From Candidatus Roizmanbacteria bacterium RIFCSPLOWO2_02_FULL_40_13 (GTDB lineage Bacteria; Patescibacteriota; Microgenomatia; UBA1406; GWC2-37-13), in the NCBI GenBank assembly GCA_001789965.1, contig MGBA01000001.1, forward strand, positions 106,944 through 170,943: 64,000 bases of DNA, given 5' to 3'. A program made the translations under genes and the position numbers. How positions within the stretch are numbered: position 1 is the first letter of the stretch; each line of letters begins with the position of its first letter. The notes beneath the pieces are model-generated. The model ran no database searches and had not been told where the DNA came from. It saw only the letters and a list, made by a program, of their open reading frames with translations. Positions 32,800-40,815 of the stretch are shown here, piece after piece.

Positions 32800-33762
32800 A
32801 TGTCAGTTCTTTATGTGAAACACCAGAGAGCCCAGGGATCTGGACCTTCTTTTTTTCAGCATTTAACTGCAAAAAAACATTCGAAGTTTTTTGTGTTTTT
32901 CGGTCTCTTTCTTGCTCTTTCGGTCTTCCTTCTTAATATCGCAGTAAAAACCGCTTTCAAACAAACGCCGAAGTTTGCTCAGATTGAGCGGGACCTTTCA
33001 TTTGAAACGGTCAACGGAGTTGCAGCACCCGAAGTATTAGGTGTAAATGAAGCAAATCCACCACCGGCGCCGCAGGAAAATACACCAACCCCAACTCCGA
33101 CTAAAAAACTCTCTAAATCGTACTATACGGTTACCGTCTTTGGGGATTCAATGGTGGACACGATGGGAGAGCGTATGGAGTATCTGGAAGGCGCTCTGAA
33201 GAAAAAATACCCGGATACGACATTTTTTCTCTACAATTACGGAATAGGTTCACAAAATGTAGAAGACGGATTAGCCCGCTACAATAATGATTTTAAATAT
33301 CAAGACCGAAATTTTCCTGCAATTTCAAAAATTCAGGCAGATGTGATAATAATAGGATCTTTTGCCTATAATCCTTTTTCTCCTCATAGTCGCGATAGAC
33401 ATTGGCTGGGTCTTACAAGACTGGTCCAGGAAGCAGTTAAAAGGAAAGATGCAGAGGTGTACATGCTTGCCGAAACCGCACCTCTCAGGAGACAGTTTGG
33501 GAAGGGTCCGGGGGGTGTAAACTGGGATACGGATACATCTTACAAACACTCAGGATATATCGTCGAACAGCTCGAAAATGTAATCGGACTGGCTAAATCG
33601 TTAAACGTGCCATTAATCGACGTATATCATAAATCTCTTGCGAATGAATCTCTAGGGGAAGGAAAACGGGAATTTGTTAATTCTCACGACGGTATTCACC
33701 CGTCAGTAGAAGGACATAAGTTCATGGCAGAATATATCGCCAACTCCCTAAATCTCGAATAA
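32800..33762 (+). CDS. Membrane-anchored SGNH/GDSL hydrolase
   Basis: This 320-aa protein has one N-terminal membrane helix (about 30-50), a Pro/Thr-rich linker (PPPAPQENTPTPTPTKK) and an SGNH hydrolase domain outside the cell. Block I is VFGDSMVDT (nucleophile Ser), block III is probably in IIIGSFAYNP, and DGIHPS near the C-terminus gives the Asp-His pair. It may be a lipase, esterase or carbohydrate O-acetyl esterase. Alginate O-acetylation proteins AlgX and AlgJ use the same fold, but this domain looks like an ordinary GDSL esterase. Confidence 0.8.
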   Translation: MSVLYVKHQRAQGSGPSFFQHLTAKKHSKFFVFFGLFLALSVFLLNIAVKTAFKQTPKFAQIERDLSFETVNGVAAPEVLGVNEANPPPAPQENTPTPTPTKKLSKSYYTVTVFGDSMVDTMGERMEYLEGALKKKYPDTTFFLYNYGIGSQNVEDGLARYNNDFKYQDRNFPAISKIQADVIIIGSFAYNPFSPHSRDRHWLGLTRLVQEAVKRKDAEVYMLAETAPLRRQFGKGPGGVNWDTDTSYKHSGYIVEQLENVIGLAKSLNVPLIDVYHKSLANESLGEGKREFVNSHDGIHPSVEGHKFMAEYIANSLNLE

Positions 33763-33857
33763 TCTCCCTTTTAGAAAGGCAGTTTTTGAACAATTTACTA
33801 TCAGCTATCTGCTCCAAATATTCATATATTGATTAGGCTGTTGTATCAGTAAATGCA

Positions 33858-33886
33858 TTGACAAAATACTAAAAATAAGATATACT
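33858..33886 (+). promoter_or_regulatory. Promoter of the surface protein-sortase operon
   Basis: TTGACA (33858-33863), a 17-bp spacer and TATACT (33881-33886) precede the ATG at 33896 by 9 nt, giving a leaderless or nearly leaderless message. Confidence 0.75.
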
Positions 33887-33895
33887 ACGGGTCTT

Positions 33896-34423
33896 ATGGA
33901 ACTAAAGAGGAGCCTGTTGATATTAGCCTTTTTCATCTCCGTGCTTGTATCTAAAAATATCTTTAGCCTGAAGTTTCTCGCAGTAGTGAGAGCCTTTGAA
34001 GCTACTCAGAGCGCAGATCTTTCGATCGCAACGGATAGCGCAGAGCAAGCTACACCTACCCCAACACCTACTCCTACACCTGACTTTTGTAAGGACGGTC
34101 CCGATGATCAAAATGACGAAAACGATGATGACTGCGTAGATATTCCTGACGATGACGATGACGACGATGACGGAGACGGAGGCAATGATGACGGAGACGA
34201 TGGAGACAATGATGACGACGATGACGGAGATGGAGGCGATGATGACGGAGACGATGGAGACAATGACGACGATGATGGTGACGGCGGAGGTTCAGGTGGA
34301 CCTTCCACGCTTGCTGGAGCAGGAACAGCTATGGACATGGTCGCGCTAGCATCGCTTGTCAGTGGGATAGGATTTATAGCTGTAGGCTCTCAATATGGCA
34401 AAAAGAAAACTCGCAAAAGTTAA
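33896..34423 (+). CDS. Asp-rich surface protein, probable sortase substrate
   Basis: This 175-aa protein has an N-terminal signal segment (about 5-33), a TPTPTPTPTP linker (53-62), a Cys pair (65 and 80) and a highly acidic Asp/Gly/Asn region (84-132) built from two 18-residue repeats. A C-terminal helix (about 146-165) ends in a basic tail KKKTRKS. This is the layout of a cell-wall sorting signal. No LPxTG is present, and STLAGAGTA just before the helix is the best candidate site. The acidic repeats may bind calcium. The sortase gene overlaps its end by 29 nt. Confidence 0.75.
   Translation: MELKRSLLILAFFISVLVSKNIFSLKFLAVVRAFEATQSADLSIATDSAEQATPTPTPTPTPDFCKDGPDDQNDENDDDCVDIPDDDDDDDDGDGGNDDGDDGDNDDDDDGDGGDDDGDDGDNDDDDGDGGGSGGPSTLAGAGTAMDMVALASLVSGIGFIAVGSQYGKKKTRKS
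34169..34276 (+). repeat. 54-bp tandem repeat in the Asp-rich surface protein
   Basis: Two adjacent 54-bp units (34169-34222 and 34223-34276) differ at only a few bases and encode DGDGGNDDGDDGDNDDDD and a near-identical copy. Shorter GAC/GAT/GGA repeats extend on both sides. The in-frame period of 18 codons suggests recent duplication and possible length variation between strains. Confidence 0.8.
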
Positions 34424-35048
34424 GAAGATTAAGAGAGTAAAAAATACTTCTCCTACTCCTCAGATTCTCAAAAATCTTGTAAAGAGCCAAAGCAAACTTC
34501 TATTATTAATAGGTGCATTTCTTATATTTACATCTGCTTTTTACTTATTCAATAAGACGATAGATCAGATACTCGTGGAGAAGATCTCAGGAATAAACAG
34601 TTGCGTTAACAACAGACTCTCACCCACAAATCTTTTAATACCCAGTCAGGAAGTCTCAGCAGAGATAGAAGACAGCAATCTTATCGGAAACGTATGGCAG
34701 ATAAGCAAAGAAAAGGTGTCTCATCTTCAAAGTTCGGCAGTGCCGGGACAGAGCGGAAATATAATCATGTACGGACATAACACGAAAAACAATTTTCTCA
34801 ACCTGCAGTTTCTTAAAGAAGGAGACGCGATCATCTTAAAAACAAAAGATAATAAACAGTATTCTTACGTAATTACCAGTACAAAAACTGTATTTTCGAC
34901 AGATGTGCAGAGTTTAAAAGCGACAGATGAAGAAGTGCTTACACTGTATACTTGCGTCGGGTTTGGAGATACTATGAGACTGGTAATTCGTGCTGTCCCA
35001 GCGAAGAGTGCGCTTGTAAAGAGTGCGGGAAAGTCGTGTAGAGGATAA
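34395..35048 (+). CDS. Sortase (transpeptidase)
   Basis: This 217-aa sortase has a basic cytoplasmic N-terminus, a membrane anchor (about 34-52) and a sortase beta-barrel. The catalytic triad appears as His128 (MYGHNTKN), Cys187 (LTLYTC) and Arg195 (TMRLVIRA). It would attach the protein encoded just upstream to the cell envelope. The class cannot be fixed by eye: the GHN in place of the usual TGH and the overlapping substrate gene point away from the housekeeping class A. The gene overlaps its substrate gene by 29 nt, which suggests dedicated pairing. Confidence 0.85.
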   Translation: MAKRKLAKVKKIKRVKNTSPTPQILKNLVKSQSKLLLLIGAFLIFTSAFYLFNKTIDQILVEKISGINSCVNNRLSPTNLLIPSQEVSAEIEDSNLIGNVWQISKEKVSHLQSSAVPGQSGNIIMYGHNTKNNFLNLQFLKEGDAIILKTKDNKQYSYVITSTKTVFSTDVQSLKATDEEVLTLYTCVGFGDTMRLVIRAVPAKSALVKSAGKSCRG

Positions 35049-35054
35049 GCTAAG

Positions 35055-35906
35055 TTACTTGTGAAATGCCTCGATTTTGTAAATGGCAACTTCTCCAAAA
35101 TTATCTTGATTACAGGCTGTTACAGCCTCCTTTGTACAGTTTGACTGAGTATATGCTCCGGCCTTAAAATATGCCCCTAAATAGGCCTCGGAGAGGGTGT
35201 ATGAAGGGGTTAGGCTACCATTATAGTAGACGTGTGTTTTATCGCCTTCTACCTCAAATTTTACAGTAAATCTTTTCCCAAGTTGATACGAAGGATCGAG
35301 GACTTTTTTATTTTCTCCATTCACATTAACGTAGAGTTTTGGATAGTCTAATCTGATCACGATGACATCATCATCAGCATCATGAATTTGGGCTGAAACA
35401 AGCTGTTTTTTGGTCTTTGGAACGGCTAATATGGCCTCTTCAACGGTCATAGTATGTATACCTGAGGATGTATTCCAGTTAGCTTCAGTCTGTCCATTGC
35501 CAGTCATTTCACGAAGCTCTGATCTGGGATACTCAGAGTTCTCGGTAGTAGCCCCGTTTACAGGTGCACGAAAAATTACCGCAATGCCGTCTGAAGAACT
35601 GTAATACAAGGGAACTTCTTGAAAGTTTGCCAGTTGGGGTTGTTTAATCTCTACGGCGTCTTTTGCAGGTCCTATAGGAAGCGTAAGTTTCCAGTTTGAA
35701 AGGTTGAGGATCTTTGCAGGGGCTTTGTTCGGCGAAACTGAGTTTCCTACTGATGGAATAGTACTTACTGTGGGAATTAATGGGACTGTCTGCGGAGAAA
35801 TTATATTAAATCTTGTAAGTAGTGTCAGTAAAAAAAATAGAGCAAGAGTTACAAGAAAAAAAAGGAGTATGGGTTTTTTTTTGAAGTTAGTTAAGTTTTT
35901 GACCAT
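35055..35906 (-). CDS. Alginate lyase, PL7 family, membrane-anchored
   Basis: The frame opens at 35945, but the Met at 35906 gives a normal signal anchor (KKPILLFFLVTLALFFLLTLL) and less overlap with the upstream gene, leaving about 283 aa. The catalytic domain has all three PL7 motifs: RSELREM (near 127), QIH (near 172) and YFKAGAYTQ (near 244). PL7 enzymes cut alginate by beta-elimination. In an alginate producer a lyase trims or clears polymer from the surface. Pseudomonas uses a PL5 lyase (AlgL) for this, so a PL7 enzyme in this role would be different. Confidence 0.9.
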   Translation of the reverse strand: MVKNLTNFKKKPILLFFLVTLALFFLLTLLTRFNIISPQTVPLIPTVSTIPSVGNSVSPNKAPAKILNLSNWKLTLPIGPAKDAVEIKQPQLANFQEVPLYYSSSDGIAVIFRAPVNGATTENSEYPRSELREMTGNGQTEANWNTSSGIHTMTVEEAILAVPKTKKQLVSAQIHDADDDVIVIRLDYPKLYVNVNGENKKVLDPSYQLGKRFTVKFEVEGDKTHVYYNGSLTPSYTLSEAYLGAYFKAGAYTQSNCTKEAVTACNQDNFGEVAIYKIEAFHK

Positions 35907-38787
35907 CTGTATCTCTGCGGTTTCTTTCAAAAGTGTTTGCCCCAAGAACGTTAGTTAGTCCGCTTTGAATTTTAGTATAAACTGCGTAAACGGAACTATC
36001 CTCTATTGTATTATTTGAGACTATGTTCTTAGAGGCAGACTCCAAGAAATAGATGGCTATATTATTATCAATAATTCGGTTATCTACAATCTTATTTGAG
36101 TCAGATTTTATATAGAGTCCAACTTGATTGTTTTTGACCATGTTAGCTCGCGCAACATTATTTTCTGCCCGATCATAGAGGTAGAATCCATAACTTTTAC
36201 TTCCGGAAACTGTATTTTTTTCAAAGAAGTTATTTGATGATTTGTCGTTGGCCCTTACTCCATGTTTGTTATCCGTGACCGTATTACTGTTGACTTTATT
36301 ATTACTAGATCTCCATATAGCGATTCCGCTGACGTTACCGCCGACCTTATTATTGGTAACTACATTGTAGTCTGATTTTTCGTGCAGCATAATACCGTGA
36401 AGCCCGTTATTTATGGAGATATTGTTTTCTATCACATTGTACATACACCTCTTCGAAAGAATGATTCCGTGAGTTCCATTGTTATGTGAATAGTTTTCTG
36501 TTATAAGAAATCCATTTGAGTCATCGTGTGGATCTAAACCGTATCTGGTATTTGCATAAAACTCGTTATTTTTCCAAAGCATCCCGGTTGCTCCATAAGT
36601 ATAGGCTCCGAAGTAATTATGGTGGAATTTGCTTCCGATTACTTCTCCGCTAAGCATCACTGACTTTAACTTTTGGCCACTAAGTTTCCATGAGACGCCG
36701 TATGGCGAGACTGCAAGACTTGGGTTAGTTGGATATCCAAGATACGCAAGTTCCGAGTTGTAGATATCCATTCGTGAATTGTCTTTAACCATAATAAAAC
36801 TTCTTCCATCTAATAAATTCTTGTCGTAGTCGTTTTTAGCACTATTCCATGAGGTTATCTTAACATCCTGCATACGTAGATCACCGTTTTGCGTACGTAT
36901 ACTTACAAAGTTTTTTTCATTACTTTCAAGCTGAAGCCATGACAATTCTCTTTTGTCAAGAACTAGGGTTGGTCCGTTGTGCAAGTAAAGATTTGCTGAA
37001 AGCCTCCATACGCCAGGTTTTATCTGCTTGAGATATTGGTCACCTACTTTTTTAGAAAGCTCAGAAAATGTAATGAGCTTTCCACGACCAAAAATTATAA
37101 TTGTGTTCGTTTTCTCGTCTCGCTCTACTCGAAGATTTAGTGCGCCGGGAGAAGTGCTGTAGTCAGAGTTTTTTACAGGGTCGAGTGTCATTTCTTTTGA
37201 GGGAATTGAAAGTGTGAGCCCGATAGGAGCCGTTGAGGTATCTGGCAGTTTTGCAGTGTTTGCCGCATATAACTGACGTTGATCTATTCCAAACTTCGAG
37301 GCGATACTCGACAGAGATTCTGTCTTTTCGACTTTATAATTTTTTACAAATAAATTTTTCATTCCGCCGGTTGACGTACCAAGCACGGGGTTTTGTGCGA
37401 TTATAGAGTTGTCATATTTAGGAAGAACCTGTGAAAGAAATATTTCTTTTTTTGCATAGGGAATGAAGTATGTGTACTGCTTGTAAAAGTAGACAGCGGC
37501 TCCGAGACCGATCATAATAAACACGGTTACAAAAGAAGCAAATGCTCGTCCTACAAATCGACTCTTATGGAGTCTTGATTTATCCCATCGAGTAATCCAT
37601 CCTTGCGTGTTGAGCGTAAGTAGTGCATAGATTTTTAAAGCACCAGTTATAAATGAATATAGGACATATGCTGGGAGAATAAGTAGATTTTTTGGCTTTT
37701 GCATAAAATGTGAATAGAGCTTGAGAGCGCGGCTCAAGAACCACCAGATAAAAATAACACTGGCGACTAAATATTGTTGAAGGATAAGAGCAACAATAAA
37801 AAACATCAGACTTAAGATGATGACAAAAGATTGTAATATCTTATCTACCTGAAAAAAGAACAGGCCCCTGTGTTTTCTTGGCCATCCATCTGCCATCGCT
37901 TTAGAATCTGCACGAAGAGCATTTCTCGTCCAACGTAGGCGCTGCTTCATATACTGTCCCATACTTGTCATTCCTGGAGTGTAGACGTGAGAATTGGACT
38001 GATATATGGTTTTCCAACCATGTTTTAGGATAAGATATGTTAGACATTTATCATCTCCGCTAATTACCGGAACTCCTCTGAAAGTTTCGTTTAATAGTCC
38101 GTCAAGTTCTGGTAGTACTGCGGTTTTACGATAAAATGCTGTTCTTCCTGAGAGGCAGGTGAGCGCATCACCGGCAACGGCTAAAAACGGATAGTCGTGC
38201 ATATAACGAAGGTCTAATTGAATGTCAAATATTTTTTGGGCTAATGTTTTAGGTTTCCAAACGCTTTGATAGGTGGCTACTCCTCCGACTTTCGGATCGT
38301 GAAAAGGAGAAAGCCCATAGCGTATTACCTTATCATCCCAGATAGTATCACTATCAACGAGAGCAATCACCTCTCCCTTTGCTTTTCCCATGCCGTCAAC
38401 GAGAGCAGGTCTTTTCCCAGGTTTTTTTGTAATGATGAGGACAGCGTTCTCGAATTCATTTTGAAATTCCTTAAAGATCTTTATACAAGTTCTATCCGTG
38501 TAATCAATAACAGCGATGATTTCTATCGGTTTGTTTTTTTTCCATGTCTGAAGAGCGTGTTTAAAAACTTCAGGATTTTCATTATAGACAGGAACGACTA
38601 GTGAGACTGTGGCATCGTATTGTTCCTTTTTTGGTTTGTAATTTGATCCTACGAGTTCTTTCATAACCCACACTGACCATCTCCAAATACCAATAGCTCC
38701 AAGTGGAAGAAGAAGAGAATATCTATCCAAATACTGGGCGATATAAAAAAGAGCGACTGACGAGTAAAGTTGTAGCGTTTCTATCAT
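35887..38787 (-). CDS. Fusion of Alg8-like glycosyltransferase, LysM domain and AlgG-like C5-epimerase
   Basis: This 966-aa protein joins three parts. Residues 1-440 form a processive GT2 synthase with membrane helices and motifs DSD (145-147), GDD (244-246) and QRLRW (282-286), as in Alg8 and BcsA. Residues about 482-530 form a LysM domain (VEKTESLSSIASKFGID). Residues about 595-955 form a parallel beta-helix with repeated N-N-x-I turns and the mannuronan C5-epimerase signature YGLDPHD (DPHD at 752-755), then HGIILSKR (772-779). Pseudomonas uses separate Alg8 and AlgG proteins. This fusion would polymerise, then modify the chain at the wall. It overlaps its upstream gene by 4 nt (ATGA). Confidence 0.85.
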   Translation of the reverse strand: MIETLQLYSSVALFYIAQYLDRYSLLLPLGAIGIWRWSVWVMKELVGSNYKPKKEQYDATVSLVVPVYNENPEVFKHALQTWKKNKPIEIIAVIDYTDRTCIKIFKEFQNEFENAVLIITKKPGKRPALVDGMGKAKGEVIALVDSDTIWDDKVIRYGLSPFHDPKVGGVATYQSVWKPKTLAQKIFDIQLDLRYMHDYPFLAVAGDALTCLSGRTAFYRKTAVLPELDGLLNETFRGVPVISGDDKCLTYLILKHGWKTIYQSNSHVYTPGMTSMGQYMKQRLRWTRNALRADSKAMADGWPRKHRGLFFFQVDKILQSFVIILSLMFFIVALILQQYLVASVIFIWWFLSRALKLYSHFMQKPKNLLILPAYVLYSFITGALKIYALLTLNTQGWITRWDKSRLHKSRFVGRAFASFVTVFIMIGLGAAVYFYKQYTYFIPYAKKEIFLSQVLPKYDNSIIAQNPVLGTSTGGMKNLFVKNYKVEKTESLSSIASKFGIDQRQLYAANTAKLPDTSTAPIGLTLSIPSKEMTLDPVKNSDYSTSPGALNLRVERDEKTNTIIIFGRGKLITFSELSKKVGDQYLKQIKPGVWRLSANLYLHNGPTLVLDKRELSWLQLESNEKNFVSIRTQNGDLRMQDVKITSWNSAKNDYDKNLLDGRSFIMVKDNSRMDIYNSELAYLGYPTNPSLAVSPYGVSWKLSGQKLKSVMLSGEVIGSKFHHNYFGAYTYGATGMLWKNNEFYANTRYGLDPHDDSNGFLITENYSHNNGTHGIILSKRCMYNVIENNISINNGLHGIMLHEKSDYNVVTNNKVGGNVSGIAIWRSSNNKVNSNTVTDNKHGVRANDKSSNNFFEKNTVSGSKSYGFYLYDRAENNVARANMVKNNQVGLYIKSDSNKIVDNRIIDNNIAIYFLESASKNIVSNNTIEDSSVYAVYTKIQSGLTNVLGANTFERNRRDTDGQKLN

Positions 38788-39581
38788 TTATTTTTCCTAT
38801 CAATGTCTATAAGAATATACTTTTGTGCAACCAGCATAATTACGTATGTGATGACGGTTAGCGGAATGAAGTATTCACAGTAGAAACTATTAGCACCACA
38901 TTTACCGTTTAATCCATAAAATACGCTTAATGTTATGACAGGAACGATTACAGAAAAAATAGGTTTGAGTGTAGGCCAGCGTAAAGAAGCAATAAAGAAT
39001 AAAAAGAGAATTGTAATTTGACCCGCCAGAAGCGGAAGTCCATAACAGGTGGTTTTGCACGGATCAATAGGTTCCTCATGACGTACGTTGGGAAAGGCGC
39101 TTGGTGTCGAAATTCTCTTGGCGTTTGCGGTTGCACTAATATCTACTCCTAAAACTTCTTTATAAAGAGTTAAGTTGTGTGGCTGTTCCGAACTCCCGCC
39201 TTCCAGTTCTCCAGGGTTACCGGATATCGCAGAGACCGTGTCAGAGAAATTGCCGGGTTTGCAGCCATTTCCTGCCCGTATCTGAAAGAAGTATTCTACT
39301 CCGTTTTGGAGTTCGCCAATTGTAAAAGACGTAGCTCCTCGGCCTCCAATATTCGGATTGCCATATTCCAAGTTTTCCTTTGAGGTTCCGTATCTGACAA
39401 GGTAGTAAGTCACTGGATCAGGTACTTCCTGCCAGTTTAGCGTTATATTCTTATCTCCTGCTTGGGCGCTCAAAAGAACGGGCTTAGCAGGTTTCGTGTC
39501 AGAACATCGGGCAAAAGTAGTGGGCCCGAGTAGTAAGAAAGTGAAAAGTACGATTATAAGCCCAATTAGTCTATTTTTCAT
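38784..39581 (-). CDS. Signal-peptide FN3 membrane protein of the polysaccharide locus
   Basis: This 265-aa protein has a signal peptide (1-24), one fibronectin type III domain (about 31-120; NITLNWQEVPDPVTYYLVRYG) and three or four C-terminal membrane helices (about 180-260). It ends 4 nt inside the synthase-epimerase gene, so the two are translationally coupled. It could hold or guide the polymer outside the membrane, a role filled in Pseudomonas by Alg44/AlgK/AlgX, but it resembles none of them. A TATAAT on the reverse strand near 39613 and a GGGAGAA sequence before the ATG suggest a leader of about 25 nt with a ribosome-binding site. Confidence 0.7.
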   Translation of the reverse strand: MKNRLIGLIIVLFTFLLLGPTTFARCSDTKPAKPVLLSAQAGDKNITLNWQEVPDPVTYYLVRYGTSKENLEYGNPNIGGRGATSFTIGELQNGVEYFFQIRAGNGCKPGNFSDTVSAISGNPGELEGGSSEQPHNLTLYKEVLGVDISATANAKRISTPSAFPNVRHEEPIDPCKTTCYGLPLLAGQITILFLFFIASLRWPTLKPIFSVIVPVITLSVFYGLNGKCGANSFYCEYFIPLTVITYVIMLVAQKYILIDIDRKNK

Positions 39582-39679
39582 AAGTTATTTCTCCCTGTCA
39601 ATAAAGGCTAATTATACCAATAAATGTTAAAAAATGAAACACGCTTTTTATCTTCTTAAGAAGAACTATAGGTATAAAA

Positions 39680-40624
39680 TTAAAGATTGCTTCCGATCTC
39701 AGCGGTTTGATTATGAAAGCCGTTTTTTTTAAGGAGTTCGTTGTTTACGCTGATTGCTTCACCAAGAAGCGGGGTTGCGAGTCCTTTTGACTCTGCCCAT
39801 TTATGAAAAGCTTGAGTGTCTTTTGGAAGACAGCTGCCTGTGAATGGACCATGGTCTTTAGTTCCATATTTTGGATTCCACATACCCTCCGCGCTTTTAG
39901 CAGTCACCTCAAATATTTTAGATGCGTCTGCTCCGATATTTTGAGCTACCTGTCGCATTTCATTGTAAAATGAAATTTTAACTGCGTTAAAAAGATTATG
40001 AACGTATTTTTGCATCTCTGCTTCCTTTAAGGAACAACGAACGATTGGTGATTTAAATTTACTGTAAATCGTGGCGAGAATGTCTCCAGATTTTATATCC
40101 AGCTCTCCAATCAAAATAATCCAAGGCTTTATGGCGTCTTCAAAGGCCGAAATCTCTCGGAGGTATTCCGGATTCATACAGACTCCAAAGTCCACACCCG
40201 CTTTAAGACCCGAAGTTGCCTCAATCTCTTTTATTACGAGATCTTCAGTTGTTCCAGGCGGGACTGTACTCTTTACCACGACAAGGTGGTAGGTTTGATC
40301 TTTTCTCGTAGCTAGTCTCTTTCCAAGGTCCTGTGATGCTGAAGTTAGAGGTGCGAGATTAATTATTCCGTCGGTTGTTGGAGTGGGTACCGTAAGAAAA
40401 CTAACATCGAAATTATAGGTGCCATCAAAAAAAGAATCTCTTGTGTGTGCTTTGAAACCCTCACTTTGTAATTTACTGGTTTTTTCCGGATTTCCACCAA
40501 GAAACTCTACTTCGTATCCGAGTGTTGCAAAGGCTTTTCCCTGCGCTTGGCCAACAACGCCAGGTCCGACAATACAGATCGTTGGCTTCTTGGCTGCGCC
40601 GTTTCCATTTGCGTGGCTTTTCAT
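39680..40624 (-). CDS. UDP-glucose/GDP-mannose dehydrogenase-family protein, lacking the C-terminal domain
   Basis: The frame opens at 40687, but a TTGACA-17-TATACT promoter lies at 40634-40662, inside that extension. The start is therefore the ATG at 40624 (MKSHANGNG), giving 314 aa. It has the NAD-binding GPGVVGQAQG motif, TVPTPTTDG, KSTVPPGTT and the catalytic Cys in GSCLPKDTQAF (near 264). The C-terminal nucleotide-sugar domain of UGD/AlgD proteins (about 110-130 residues) is missing. In this setting it is the best candidate for an AlgD-like step that makes uronic acid donor, but the lost domain makes activity uncertain. Confidence 0.8.
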   Translation of the reverse strand: MKSHANGNGAAKKPTICIVGPGVVGQAQGKAFATLGYEVEFLGGNPEKTSKLQSEGFKAHTRDSFFDGTYNFDVSFLTVPTPTTDGIINLAPLTSASQDLGKRLATRKDQTYHLVVVKSTVPPGTTEDLVIKEIEATSGLKAGVDFGVCMNPEYLREISAFEDAIKPWIILIGELDIKSGDILATIYSKFKSPIVRCSLKEAEMQKYVHNLFNAVKISFYNEMRQVAQNIGADASKIFEVTAKSAEGMWNPKYGTKDHGPFTGSCLPKDTQAFHKWAESKGLATPLLGEAISVNNELLKKNGFHNQTAEIGSNL

Positions 40625-40633
40625 GTAGCCTGT

Positions 40634-40662
40634 AGTATATAGTACAATTAAATAAATGTCAA
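40634..40662 (-). promoter_or_regulatory. Promoter of the dehydrogenase gene
   Basis: On the reverse strand, TTGACA (40657-40662), a 17-bp spacer and TATACT (40634-40639) end 9 nt before the ATG at 40624. This promoter rules out the longer reading of the gene. Confidence 0.75.
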
Positions 40663-40815
40663 CATTTATCTTCAGACGTTTAGACAATTCAATTAATAGA
40701 ATAAGCCTCGATATAATTCGAGCGTAAGGTCTGTTTCTTTTTCTTAAAATTACCTAATAGGCTTTTACAACGGTCTTTATGATATAATATACACTTCAAT
40801 TTCTATCCATATATA

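Noticed and set aside
32800..33762. SGNH protein as an AlgX/AlgJ alginate O-acetyltransferase
   Set aside because: The fold is shared, but the blocks look like an ordinary GDSL esterase, and it is outside the synthase transcript. Kept only as a possibility.
34108..34338. Ser/Pro-rich ORF antisense to the Asp-rich surface protein
   Set aside because: Low-complexity shadow of the GAC/GAT repeats. The sense gene has promoter, signal peptide and sortase partner.
33896..34423. Classical LPxTG sorting signal
   Set aside because: No LPxTG is present. Only a non-standard LAGAGT candidate precedes the C-terminal helix.
40625..40687. N-terminal extension of the dehydrogenase
   Set aside because: It contains a complete TTGACA-17-TATACT promoter.
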